In this document: positions 1 to 12,339 of the stretch, in pieces
How the letters are laid out: each line of letters begins with the position of its first letter
Numbering within the stretch: position 1 is the first letter of the stretch
Assembly: GCA_003344405.1 (NCBI GenBank)
Contig: NOWV01000014.1
Span: 124,001 to 188,000, forward strand
DNA length: 64,000 bases
Source: Trichoplax sp. H2
Lineage: Eukaryota > Placozoa > Uniplacotomia > Trichoplacea
Direction of reading: 5' to 3'
Notes under the pieces: model-generated
What the model saw: the letters and a program-made list of their open reading frames with translations, nothing else
Told to the model about the DNA's origin: nothing
Database searches by the model: none
Program-made: the position numbers and the translations under genes

Positions 1-3000
1 GAATATAATTGTCGCATACTAAAGCAATACCGTACCTATTACTTTAATAAATGGTGGCCTACAAGACGGAAACGTGGCCAAAATATCCAGAAAAGAGATA
101 GAAGAATTGCATATTAAATTGGTGTAATCGTTTCCTCCTAATGCATAAAGACCATTTATTTATTAGCTTACTTTACTCGATACTACAACCGTATATGTGT
201 ACGTGCTATCATATGCAATATTAACTTTCCATGCAACAAATTCATGCTTAACCTTCGCGACTAGATAATTGGAGTAATCTTTTCCTCTCGTTTTGATTTT
301 CCGTATACTCTGCTAACATACGTAAAGTAGCCTAGACAAATACAGAATATTGATATGTTATAGATGTTGCGATGCTCCTTCATCTGGATATCTGTGAAAT
401 GAACTAAGACCTTTTTAGGTATGCTTCGTATATCGCAGTGAAACATTAAAGCTTCTTTTATAGTACAATCTTTGGGAATATGATCAGGAATCTTTGGAAC
501 TAAGTATATAAAAGCAAATAGAATGAAAATTCTTTATTTCTCGTAGATCTGATCGTTACATATTAATAGAGCTATTATGCTATAGATGCTTACGTCGTTT
601 CTTAGTTTCCGACATAACCCGTAAAGTAAATGTCCTATTACGTATGTCGATAAGACCCAACCTATATTGTTAAATATTTAAATTATACCATGACGAATTA
701 ATGAATCCATCATAAGAATTGAGAATATAGCTGGTATTATTCAATTTCAGATACTTCCAGGAAGATACCTTGAAATAATCCAGTTTACTTCTTCTTCATT
801 ATTAGGGCAGAATACATTAATGGAATCTCCCGGTAAAAAATCTATGCTTTCATCCTAATTGTTTGATATACGTATATTTAGGATAACTAATATCATCTAC
901 AGCACATTAAGAATATGCTATAAATAAAAAATTACAATTACGTTTTGACAGAGAACTAATTCTAAAACTTTCTTTATGGCATTTTCAGCAGTCAAATATT
1001 TCGCTTCCTGAACGTTGGCTAATATTATATCTGTACGAGCTCCTATACATCTATTTACATAATCGCAACTTGCGGTATTGTCGAGCTATCCGAAATTAAA
1101 GAAGGTAACGACAAATATTACAACAAAACTATGATGATTTGACAAGATATCATCTATATATGTGTCAGTAATACCATATCAGTATCAGCTTGATCCGTTT
1201 CCGATATTTCAATATTTAAATATGGCATTGGTAATGTAGGTAGCTTTAAATCTTAGTAATAAATGCGAAAAAATAAATGAATATCACTTAATATTTAGCA
1301 TGCCGTTGTAATAAATATATAATTTAAAAAATTGCAAACCTTCAGGAAATGTCGCATCATACTCTTTCAGTTTTGATTCTAGCTGGATAACTTCATGCAT
1401 ACCAGCTAAAAGCTCTTTAGCGTTTTGTTCCAGAAGCTGTTCCGGTGCAATTTTCATTGATTCCGTATTTTCGGAAAGTCGGTCAATCGTGTTATTTAAG
1501 GAGTCCTTAGGACTACCTGTGGCATATGTCTCTTCAGTATTAGAAATATTACTACTGCCCGATAGGATTTCACTTGCTTTAACTTGATTATCCATACTTA
1601 TTGGTGATATGGCATCATTAGAACCAGTCGTCGATATATTTACATTATCCTTCAATTAAAGAACATACCATTATATGATTTACACCCATTGCAGCTCATT
1701 CCTTTTATTACTTTCTATACATAAGATGAGAAACTTAATTTCCGTATTATTGGTACGTAATTGCAATACTTTCTGTAAAGCATCCCATAATCCGTCTTTC
1801 CACGGCTCTACAACTATCTCCAACCTATAAGTAGGGGCAAATATTATCATTATCAACTTGTAAATAACCCGGTATACACAATGTAATCCTACTAGTACTG
1901 TAATAATATAATACCTACCCAACTGCATCATCGGCGCATCCAATTGGATAAAAACTGCTTGCTCCTAACGTTTCCAGCAGGCCATTCAGCGTTTTACCGC
2001 AGTTACAAAAATTGTTGTAATTAGTATCTCCAAGGCCTAACAATTTGCAAATCATGTACCATAAAGATGAAAAGAATAATTCAACCATTAAAAATATTTT
2101 CACGTGTTTTAGGAACAATAAACGAAAGCAGAAGTGAGCCATTTTTATGAAAGATTGCTATAACACATACCCAATAGTGCGTAAGACAGGTTGGATAAAT
2201 GATCCTTAGGTACACTTTTACGTTTAAGTTTACGGATAAATTTGCCAGCATTATCCGGAGGATCTCCATCACCGGTTGTCGATATGACGAATACTGCTTT
2301 CTTGACTTGAGTGATATTAAACTACCCCAGAGCAACATAAGTCCACGTTAGACATTTAATCTATTAGTATGTCCTCTTGTGTTCAATTAGATATCATATA
2401 CCTACGTATAACTTAACGAAATTATACATCTAATAACAGGCATGGTTCAAATATCAATCGATGGTGACATTATAAGCTATCAGGAGGATCTTTTAACACC
2501 AGTAGTCGATACGACATACACTATACAATACTACTTTCTTGACTTAACTGGTATTAAATTGCACAAGAGTGAGATAATCCCATGCAGCTCGTAGAGAACT
2601 AATTTACGAGAATTTCTTTGCGTTGAATTATAATTAGATATCATGTACTGTACATATGTGCATATATATATATATATATTGTCGAATTATTTATCTAACA
2701 ATAGGTATGGTTTAAATAACGGGTAGATTTTCGCAATTAGGCATTAGTGATAAAATTAAGCCGATTATTAACGTGATTATCGAAATAGATATGAATTATA
2801 CTGTACCATTGATTGCTAGCTCGATACAGTAAAACTAAAGCTGGAAAAATAATTTATATCTCATGAAAATTCTCTAGAAAGAGTAACGTAATCTCTATTA
2901 GATAATAGCAACATCTATTAGATATGCAGTACAGTAAGTCAAAGTACAACTCATTGGAATCCTACAGAACAATGATTTGACCTCAATTAGGATTTCTTAA

Positions 3001-3483
3001 TTCTATAGGATAGACCACGTATAAATTTGAAGTAAATTATGCCTCATTCATTAATATACTGTGCATATTATGGATCCCTTTTAGCAATATGACTACATTA
3101 TACTGTACTATGTACTCGTGTTTTGGAAGGCATTGTACGAGTATATGAACGAGTATAGAACTTACTGTATTCAATTGCGAATGCAACATGTCGTTGTTGT
3201 GAGTCGGCTAACTACATTACCACTCTATGATTAAACATGACTAGTCAGGTACTACTAGGTACTACTAGTTCCATTAGGAACTAGCTGCACAGATAAATTC
3301 TATCCAAATAGTACCATTTCATCTAGCACTGACCTTTTTATCATGTTGATCTAAGCAAAGCAACTTGGAGTCGAAATGACGATCAAGGCATTGCTGATAG
3401 ATATCTTCGGCTATCGTTTGAGCTTGGCCAGTTTGAGAGCCGTATAAAACATAAATAGTATCAGCACAACTAAAATTGGACAT
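1..3483 (-). CDS. MTRR: Methionine synthase reductase (diflavin reductase), 5' part, truncated by the window edge
   Basis: This enzyme transfers electrons from NADPH through FAD and FMN to reactivate cob(II)alamin-bound methionine synthase. Exon 1 (3334-3483) starts at the ATG at 3483 and encodes an FMN-loop motif, YGSQTGQAQTIAEDI. Exon 2 (2171-2300) encodes VISTTGDGDPPDNAGKF. Exon 3 (1919-2036) encodes LGLGDTNYNNFCNCGK and ends in GCADDAVG. Exon 4 (about 1686-1824) encodes LEIVVEPWKDGLWDALQ. Exon 5 (1340-1649) is a polar Ser/Asn-rich linker, and exon 6 (1175-1251) follows. Less exactly bounded exons near 960-1060, 769-870, 330-505, 240-285 and 55-115 cover the start of the FAD/connecting domain, including FLPGDSINVFCPN and DIRSIPKKVL. 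The GCADD, VVEPW, PGD and IPKK segments match methionine synthase reductase better than cytochrome P450 reductase or NDOR1. The NADPH-binding C-terminus lies outside the window. Identity is from remembered family sequence, and splice sites are read by eye. Confidence 0.92.
2478..2700 (-). repeat. Decayed duplicate of MTRR exon 2 and its upstream intron
   Basis: Inside MTRR intron 1, the stretch from about 2478 to 2700 repeats, at moderate identity, the stretch from about 2265 to 2465 that holds the 5' half of exon 2 and the intron before it. Shared landmarks are GGAGGATC, GTAGTCGATA/GTTGTCGATA, CTTTCTTGACTT, AATTAGATATCAT and AATAGGTATGGTT/AACAGGCATGGTT. The copy has indels that break the reading frame, so it is a dead exon remnant from a tandem duplication of roughly 210-220 bp. 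Confidence 0.75.
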
Positions 3484-4013
3484 GGTGATACCTCAAGCAT
3501 ATCCTCTATACGACGCTTAATAAAAGGGTCTTGATTTGAAATGTTAAAGCAATTTAAGATTTATGCATGGAATTCAACCCGGCAACCATTGAAATCGTTT
3601 CTGTGCTGGAGAGTCGTCTAATTCTAATGTTATATAAGCTATACTACGGCTGTGCACTGAAGTATACTACATTAGCCTGTCATGGATCAACGCGTGCTAC
3701 CCATGCAAGAACACAGGTGACGATTCTTTTTCTATGCAAACGACTGACATCCAACTACTACATGATACAGTATACAGTGCCAAAAATTTTGAACCGGCCG
3801 ATCCTCTCTGTCCGGCTATCCGGTTACCCCCCCCCCATTCATTTTACCGACTTGATGTGCTTGGTGTGCGCATCCTCCTTAAGCACTCCCGCCAGATTTC
3901 AAGTCAAAAAACAGGATCCTCGACAACATTTTGCCTCAGAGTTAATCCATCTAAAACATTCAAAAAGAACTGCTGAAATTAGCTGCGACTAACCCTGGTA
4001 GAAATCGAACAAG
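3484..4013. promoter_or_regulatory. Divergent promoter interval between MTRR and DNAJC9
   Basis: These 530 bp separate the MTRR start codon (minus, 3483) from the DNAJC9 start codon (plus, 4014), so both promoters must lie here or in the first introns. The stretch is locally richer in G+C than its surroundings and holds a run of ten C at 3827-3836. No TATA box in a convincing position was seen. A 141-codon open frame (3567-3992, plus) crosses it, but its composition and lack of any recognisable domain argue against a protein. Confidence 0.55.
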
Positions 4014-6447
4014 ATGACTTTGCTAGATGATTGCCAAGAGCACTTTGCTTCTCGCGATCTTTATCAAATAATTGGTGTGGATAAATCGGCAAGTTCATCG
4101 GAGGTTAAACGAGCTTACTACAAGTTATCATTGAAAGTCCATCCAGATCGTGTTGATGAGGTACGGTAAGAATTCGCCGTCCTTCATGTCGATAATAATT
4201 ACGTAACTATCGTTAATTAGCTATGCCATCATTCTACAGTTCTACAAACAGGGTTATCTGCAGTATAAAATGAGTAGTATTGCGGTATTTGTCGCTCTAT
4301 GCTGTATGAATACTTCTCGATAGGACATTGGTCAATCAACATGATCTACAGTACGCGTACGAGTATATAAATAATAATAATATACAGTATAATTAATCTA
4401 AAATAAGATTTAGATAAAGTTCGCGTGCAATGCTGCAACCTAGAGGACTCATTTAGCAGCCTTATTCACTGGTCCACTCAGTGCATTTTTACAGACCAGT
4501 TATTTAAATCAGTCTAACCGGAAAGCGTTTTGTTAAATAACAATAAATATGATAATGTTAGTGTCTTGATGATATGTACTACTTTCCCCTGAAGTAAATT
4601 AGAAAGCAGGGGCAAGAAATAAAATTGCCTCTTATAGTACGTTAATACGTGACTTATAAATACGTTAATTCAGTCACTATTAGGTATATTGTTAAAGGTA
4701 GCCTAGCGGTAGCTATAATTCAACCTAGCGTACTCATAGTAACAAATTCACATACAGTTTTTGCCGTACTGCAGGTTGGTTAGCCTTGAATGTCGATGCA
4801 TTGCTTTGCATATTCTTGATATTGCAGTATAGGTAGTGTACATATTTTAACGGAATTCGCAGTCATCAAAATAAATAAAGACATTGAACTGGAAAGTGAT
4901 AAACAGCAAGAATTAGGATGTTTTTATCTTCTACTATTCCAAGATGCTATATCCACTAAATCAAACTATTTATACTACTTTTACTTACAGTACAGTATAC
5001 CATCAACAAGACCGGAAATAGCTCAATACTTGACTTCTGAATACATTAATATAATCATTTTTAGATTTCCTGACAAAAAGTAGACTAGTGCTGGAGTAGC
5101 CATTATTTAAGATTAGAATTACGAGATTCTTATGCTATATCAAGCTTAAGCCAAATTTCCTTAGAAGCACACTCATCGCGTACTAGTGGCATAACACGCG
5201 GTCGTATTTTATTATAGTAGCTGCAGTAGACGCAGGGAAATACTCTTTCAATTTATTGTACACAAGAAGATATAAAAAGGGGTTTGAATAGGGTACATTT
5301 ACAATTGAATGTAGGGAGAGCGAGAAAGTAGCACCAAGAAATTTCAAGTATTAGGTCGGATACACAGTGTATTGTCAAACTCTGACGCTAGAGCTCTTTA
5401 TAATGAATCCGGTGAAATTCTCGATGAAGATCTACCTGAAGCGCAGCAAGATCGTGACTGGAGCCAGTACTGGCGATTACTATTTCCAAAAATTACTTTA
5501 AAAGATATTCAAGAATTCGAAACAAAGTATAGAAGTATGCTTGCTTGTTATAATTTTGTAGAAATTTCACCTCTAATGCTCATCTTCGTGTACACGTGCA
5601 AGGAGCTCTGCATCGATTGTCAGTAATTTGTTAAACTTAAACTAAATGATACATAATTATTCTGAATAACTTAAACTACAACACTGTAAATTGCAATGCT
5701 GTACTTAAGATTCAGCTACTGATGTCTATTAACGAATTGAAGATCTTACACAAACCTAACTTATATTTTAGCGTCCATAAATGACGCAAAGTTAAATCGT
5801 TTTCAGCGTAGAACGTGCGTATACGAATATACTGTACACGCAAGAATAATCTTAAAATTTTATACCTATTATTTATTACTGGAGGTTCAGCTTAATAATA
5901 AAATATATCTTCGTTGATATGTTTCCAGATTCTGCTGAAGAAAAGAATGATTTGATTGGATACTATGTACAGCTCGAAGGAGATATGGAGACGATCATGG
6001 AAAATATGATGTGTTCTCGAATCGAAGATGAGGATCGCTACTACAAAATTCTCAATCCACTTATTGAAAGTGGTGAACTTCCAGAGTTTAAATCCTTTCA
6101 ACGTGATTCAAAAAAACGAAAGAAAAGGAAGAAAAATGTAATTCCCTCCTATCCTTCATTGTACCTTAACGGATTATAACATAGACTGGAGACATGGTGC
6201 ACTAAATTAATTATTGTTTATAACATAGTCAGAACTTAATATGCTTGTATTATCAATTACACAGGCTGAGAAAGAAGCAAGAGAAGCGACAAAATTAAAG
6301 CAGGAATTAGGCATTAATGAAAGTAACGATTTAACCTCAATGATTCTAAAAAGACAGGAAAATAGGATGCGACAATCTGAGAACTTTCTTGCATCGTTAG
6401 AAGCAAAATATGCTAACAGCTCCAAAAAGGGTAAAAAGAGAAAATAG
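4014..6447 (+). CDS. DNAJC9: DNAJC9, J-domain histone/HSP70 co-chaperone
   Basis: DNAJC9 is a nuclear J-domain protein that binds histones H3-H4 and recruits HSP70. Four exons fit in phase: 4014-4160, 5315-5534, 5929-6137 and 6265-6447. They sum to 759 bp, or 252 residues, close to the human 260. Exon 1 carries [20 protein letters not shown] and the diagnostic HPD of the J domain (KVHPDRVDE). Exon 2 completes the J domain ([15 protein letters not shown]) and has the family motif [20 protein letters not shown]. Exon 3 ends in a Lys/Arg-rich run (KKRKKRKKN) that may be a nuclear localisation signal. Exon 4 ends [20 protein letters not shown], as in the vertebrate protein. Intron 1 is about 1.15 kb and holds no other coding signal I could recognise. 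Splice sites are GT-AG. Confidence 0.95.
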
Positions 6448-7436
6448 TTCTCTGAAATTTTGAATATTTGAAATTTTTTCGTTTCTGTAATGATTTAAAA
6501 TAGTGTACGATGCCCATTTCAAATGAAATGTAAATCACCATCAAATATTCTGTTAGCTATTGGATAAGGTATACTACCTAACATATCAGGATACCCTTTA
6601 ATATATACGTATGTACGAACTCGTATAGCAAATCATTGAGGAAAGTGTAGGTTTATTTTTAATTCTTGAAATTTGTAGTTAATATCTTGTTGCTGTTGAC
6701 AATTTTCTGACTGTTATCGTAAAACCGAACAGACTTTGCGTGTATGAATTCAGGCTAACATAATTAGCTCTGTGAACTAGAGTCATGCATATGCTAATTA
6801 CATCAGGTCTATATCTGTGAAATATGCATAGTATTTATTTAAAATCGTTGTAAATTTAAAGTAAATTTAATAAATAAATTTGCATTGATTTCGAATAAGT
6901 TAAAATATGATAATCCGAAAGAAAACGGAGGCAGTTGTATTGCTATTCTTATTTATCAGTGAGATATACATAGAAATATTCTTATCAAGCTTAAAATAGA
7001 AAGATCACCTGATCAGGTATAGAAATGAAGATGCTATAACACACAAAAGATGCCATAACAACGTGCATATGTTGATAAATCATTCAAGCAAGTTACCTAT
7101 ATTTAAGAACTAAAAATAATACCATACAGTTTTAGACATCACCGGAGGATGTCAAGTTGTCATACACGGTTGCTACTACGAGCATATAAACTTAATTATA
7201 TTATGTAGCTCACTTGTGACGTTAAAGAAGCAAATTTAAATTTAGTGTGTGCGACACTCTGCCGTGAATATTTGCAGATAAAATTGCCATCGTAGCTAAT
7301 ATATAAATTGTCAATAACAATTACATAATATAGTTCTATTCATAATTTCGTGCTATAAAATAGTCGTTCCATAATTTGCAAGAAATATCCAATAGGTCAG
7401 TCTTCCGTGCCTTCTATAAGTGTATCATGGTCATAA
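6448..7436. other. Convergent 3' interval between DNAJC9 and UBXN4
   Basis: DNAJC9 (plus) and UBXN4 (minus) end towards each other across about 990 bp. AATAAA at 6869-6874 is a possible polyadenylation signal for DNAJC9. TTTATT near 6833-6838 could serve UBXN4 on minus, in which case the two 3' ends would overlap. No other gene is visible. Confidence 0.5.
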
Positions 7437-10400
7437 TCACTGTTGGTGAAAATTCGAATTGTATTCGTCACGATGGGGGTAATCTTGATCAAACCTTTGA
7501 GCATTGCCACCACCGCGGTACCTAACATTTCTATATAAAAAAGTTAAAGTCCATTGTTATACTATGTCATCAAAACATAGTATGCTACGCATAGCTATAA
7601 TTCTTTATCACACGTCTAATCAAAAGACGGCTACAGGCAATATTGCCTATCTGGAACATATGTATCATTACTAACCCTGGTTGATTCGATATTGGACCGG
7701 CATCGTGAGCAGCTGGAAGAGTACGTCGTGGTTGCTTCGATTTTTTGTTGGAATTTTGAATTAAACTTAATATTAGTCGATATAACACGATAAATGGAGT
7801 TAACAGCCACCACAAAAAATCTCTTAAATCATCCTTCCATGACGCTTGCTCATACTCTTCCGAACTTCCCTACAACCCAAATCATTGCATATATTGAATG
7901 AATAAATGGTAATCACATAACAGTTTGTTCAAGGTTGCTTAAGACGCTTTAATCTCACTAGATGATCATTACCGGTAACACCATCAAGACAGCGCTAGGA
8001 ACTAGATGCAACGATTCTAATGATTCCAAATAATAATCGTCAGTGAGTTGTTTTCGAGGATGTAGAGTAGCCAAAGTAAAGGGTCCAAAGTCTGGTCCAA
8101 CATACTAAGTGAGTGAAACAAATACCACTATAATTTAACACAATACTTTGAAACAATTAACACACACACTCTATTATTCCTTTCTCTTATTGTAGTTACA
8201 TTGTACCTGTGCAACATGTGCAACGACATCCTCAAGCAACTCGTGGGAGTGAAATTCTCGATTCATTGAAGATCCATCCGGAAATCTAAACTGTATTTTA
8301 CAGGTCTCATTGGTGTGATCTTCAGTCGTAAAGCCACCGGTATCTACCATTGGCATATTAGCCGCTTCTTCTTCAGCTTTTTGTCTTTCCATCAACATTC
8401 TACGCTTTTCTTCAGCAGCTTCTCTTTCTCGCTTTATTTTTTGGTCAACCGGTTGCTTTATTTCCATATGCAATGTAAAAGTAAATTTAGTTATATCTTT
8501 GCCATATTGTGAATTTTAACTATAAGCACTATTAATTGCATTTCAATATAAGTCGTTGTTATTTAAAATATTGCAATACCTCTGGTTTACTGGCCGGCTT
8601 GCGTCTAAAATAAAAAGTTGATCAAGTTATATAAATTACTTACAATTTAAAAAAGCAATTAAAGATGCAACTCCCAAGTATTTTTTATTAAAAGAATGGA
8701 TATGCGAGTATAACACACTTGGACTATATTTCGAAAACTAAGCGTATGGTATTATAAAATTTCATTAAAACATTTATAATATTGCCTTCATTTTGTATAG
8801 CTACATATTGTAAATGTATATTTTCTATAGGCATAATTATTGCAACTACATCCTAACTCACACATAATCTGTTCCAGTAAAGATTTAAAGATGGATATTA
8901 TTATACTTTAGCTTTTTTCTGTATATGCGAACTTTAAATGTATTGAGGCCATACTAGGTCAAAGGTAAGTTTACTACGTATATTGTGATTTCCACTTAAA
9001 TGTACGTTAAAGGAATAATATGTATTAAAATACACTCTAATTATGCATAAAAGAAACATTAATGATCCTACGACAAAGAAAAAAGTTACAGTAACCATCT
9101 TACCCTAAACCGAAGAAGCCGGCTTGTGCAGCTGGCGGAGGTTCTTCGTATTTAGTCTGATTATATCCTGCAGGCTGATTTACTGATCCACCAGCAGCCT
9201 CAATTGATGCTAAGTGTTGTTGATGAACCTAACGATATTAAAGTGGCACTTTTGCATGAAGCTTTCAATTTTCAAAAAAGCCTTATCATCAGTTGGCTTA
9301 AAAGTGTTGCTTACAATTATATTAATTCCATAATCAATAGCAATGATACTTACTTGGATGGCTTCATTAGCTCTAACTAAAAATTGGCTTGGCTGGATAT
9401 TTCCAGCTAAAATTTCAATTGGCATTCCATTTTGACCTACGAAGTATGTAGATGGTACGTGCAAAACGGGATCTGATATATGCAAACAACTTAAATTAAG
9501 GATAAATAGCTCAGATAATCGCTTATATGTACAATTAATGGATTTAATACAAGGACTAAACAATTTTTATTGTCGTATAAAAGGGTTTGCACTAACGTTT
9601 AATCTAATATTAAGATGGATGATAAGAATGAAATCAGTCAGCCGCCTAGATAGTTAATTTAATTATGTGATATGCCAGGGTATTTCTAAAGGGAAGCTTT
9701 AAAGCGTAAAATATACAAATAAAAATTTCTTTTACCAAAATCTGAAGGTTTAATCAAAATAATAGGAGCTTTAATAAAGTTATAGAAAATTAAAATATTT
9801 TTACCCTTTCGTAAAATATCCTTCTCAAGTTACAATTACTGTTAATTTTAGAATGATTTTGGTGTGTTACTATACACGGTACAGTAATCACTTTAAATAC
9901 GAACGCGGATTCAGTCGTGATATTGTTTAATTAGTCAGTTTGATAAAAGTATTGATTTGCTTACAAGATATAAAATCCTGACTAGTTATAAAAAATACAT
10001 TTTTAAATCTCAGGGTCATGCCACGAAACAGACACTTCGAAGTTGAAAGTCTCGTGATTTTTAATAAACCGAATAGTATCAAAAATCCTACTGTACTTAC
10101 TGTAGGATTATCGTTTTAATCTTGAAGACAAGAAAGAAAAGGATACATATTTGGCTGAATTGCTTTCCTTCTTTGCTGAAAGTTATAAAAAGAACGAATT
10201 TAACACGAATTATACGATTTAAAGGGTGGCAAATCCTGGTAATACTCATATTTCAAACGTTTTGATATACAGTAGAGTAATTAACCGCGAGTTTTATACT
10301 CAAGAATGAATTGATTACATTTCAATCAAGCTGATCAGCAATATTCATTACCTGTTGACATCAAATCGGCATGAAACGAAGTGCTCTTTCGACAACATTT

Positions 10401-11697
10401 GTACCTAATAGGTTAGAAAAGTCAGTATCAGAGCTAAATCTTTATGTTGAGTATTGCATAAACTCGTACTACATCATAACATACTATACTATACTGTACA
10501 ATTTCTTATATACTGTATAAGAGTATGGTCATTATCTTAGTACAGTAGAATAAAAGTATTATGATAGTATTGTATTTACATCTTCTTCTTCCCATGTTTT
10601 CTCCATTTCCTTTGAAGCTTGGTTAGACCCTAAATGAATCAATAAAAGTAATGATGATCTATCGATGTAGGTCCATTTATGTACTATGCAACGTTTCAAT
10701 CTTTCATGCAAACGCCTATTTTTACTCATTCTAAAGTATTATAATGATGAGGAATGAAAATGTATAGCTGTATAAATAAGCTTCTTAACGATATTCTCTG
10801 TAGGTAGAAATTTGAGATTCAATTTCATCTTGCTTATGGCTAAATATTGTAACCATAATGGAATACACTGCCGACTTTGATGGCAAAAGTACGTACAGTA
10901 CAAAAAGTACGATCATTTACTATGCGTAGTCAAGAGTATGATTCATCATCATTTACTTTTAAGTAGACGCAAAAATTGTATCTATATCAACATTGTTCAA
11001 TTTACGGTATATTTACTGTGTAGTCTACTCCTCTGATACTGGTTCACAGCAAAGCATACGATATTATCCGCTTTTTAATAGCGTCTAAAATAGCAAAAAT
11101 TAACAGCATAAAGTTACAAGCCACTAGGGTAGAAGTTTTACAGCAATATTGATCTATGCATGAATAATTTTCCTCCATCATTTGTATGTATATCCATCGC
11201 ATTCAAGCTCTACGCCTTCCTCTACTCAACTTCTTTGATACGATTAGCAACTGATTTATAGTAAAGTGTAAATCAGGCGCGGCAATTGGCGTCTACAATA
11301 GTAGCCATTAGCGGCAGGCAACCATAAGCTTTAAAAAATTATTATTATCACATTAAACGATGCATGAACAATTTTTCTCCATCATTTGCATCTGTATCTA
11401 CATGGTTCCATTTTTTTATGCCTCTGTTTACAGTATAGTCTATTTCTGTGATACAATTTGCAATTAATTTCCAGTAAAGTATGAATCATGAGCGTCATTA
11501 GTGTCTAACATAGTCGAAATTGAGTTAGCAAGACGAAGAGCATTTGTCAAATTTTAATTCAACATCGATCGATGGCAAGGGAAATTTTTCCCCTACTATC
11601 GCACTGAAATCATCTTACCATGCATGTAGATCATAAAGATATATCGCTTCATTTTAGCATAAGCGACTGCTTGAGAAATTGTTCCAGTATACCACAT
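7437..11697 (-). CDS. UBXN4: UBXN4 (erasin-type), ER-anchored UBX-domain protein
   Basis: UBXN4 sits on the ER membrane, binds p97/VCP through its UBX domain and promotes ER-associated degradation. Eleven exons fit in phase, from 5' to 3' on minus: 11619-11697, 10580-10629, 10352-10404, 10147-10175, 9354-9472, 9104-9228, 8580-8604, 8207-8455, 7973-8104, 7676-7869 and 7437-7521. They sum to 1140 bp, or 379 residues, shorter than the human protein of about 508 because the central linker is small. The N-terminus MWYTGTISQAVAYAK, then KTWEEED and YPVLHVPSTYFVGQNGMPIE, matches the thioredoxin-like domain of UBXN4. A charged coiled coil (KREREAAEEKRRMLMERQ) leads into the UBX domain (CKIQFRFPDGSSMNREF, then GPFTLATLHPRKQLTDDYY). 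Exon 10 carries the hydrophobic membrane-binding stretch FLWWLLTPFIVLYRLILSLI. Exons 4 (29 bp) and 7 (25 bp) are microexons. Confidence 0.93.
10930..11530. repeat. Three decayed tandem units in UBXN4 intron 1
   Basis: Three related units of roughly 180-200 bp lie at about 10930-11105, 11157-11345 and 11355-11530, in the intron after UBXN4 exon 1. Units 2 and 3 share TTTTCCTCCATCATTTG/TTTTTCTCCATCATTTG and CCAGTAAAGTATGAATCA/ATAGTAAAGTGTAAATCA. All three share a TTTACnGT..AGTCTA or CCTCT..GATAC core and end in GTCTAaaATAG..AAAT. They are diverged and have no coding potential. Confidence 0.6.
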
Positions 11698-12300
11698 TTT
11701 AACCGCAATAATGATATGAAATAGATGGAAAAAAGACGAGCAAGATTGCAACCGTATGGTTCCTAAGCGATGCAAGATCGATTTGGCCAAGATAGAAACT
11801 GAAACGATCCCAACTAGGCATCGTCTACAGTATATATAGACAGTACAGTACAAGACAGGAAAGATCCTGACGACGATGTACTGTACACTGTACATTATTA
11901 CTGTTGTTGGATTTTCTTAATACCTGTCTGTATATTATATTTGCTACTCTTGTTTCTTACACTATACAGTATACAGTATGGTCGTCGTTGAGTGCTATTT
12001 CGGCTGGTTACAATCATCATCGTCAAGCCCAACTTGGAGTATGATTCTACTCCACTGGACAAATATTAATACAGTACATATATTACAAGGGTACTATCTG
12101 AGTATCAACCCAATAATGCATCTTGCAAGATTGACTGCAGCAGACTGTCGATGCATGACTCATACATCGCTCAATCACCCATACAGTCCATCATGAACAA
12201 GATGAACACCATATTTAGATGGAGAGGGACGCCAATTTGCTAGCTTAATTCCTCTACCATCATCGAAGATCGTCAACGAGAATTGCTATCCATGAGATCA
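11698..12300. other. Upstream region of UBXN4, no other gene seen
   Basis: About 600 bp of simple AT-rich sequence between the UBXN4 start and the satellite. It should contain the UBXN4 promoter and 5' UTR. The open frame 11978-12196 (plus) has no recognisable domain and is taken as chance. Confidence 0.4.
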
Positions 12301-12339
12301 GTAAAGTCCTCATCAGTTCACGATAGCTCTATGGATAAA

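Noticed and set aside
3567-3992. 141-codon open frame on plus between MTRR and DNAJC9
   Set aside because: It fills a divergent promoter interval, crosses the C10 tract, overlaps another frame of similar quality and shows no domain or signal.
3985-4060. A possible tRNA B-box-like string on minus near the DNAJC9 start
   Set aside because: No matching A box or cloverleaf, and it overlaps the DNAJC9 start codon and first exon.
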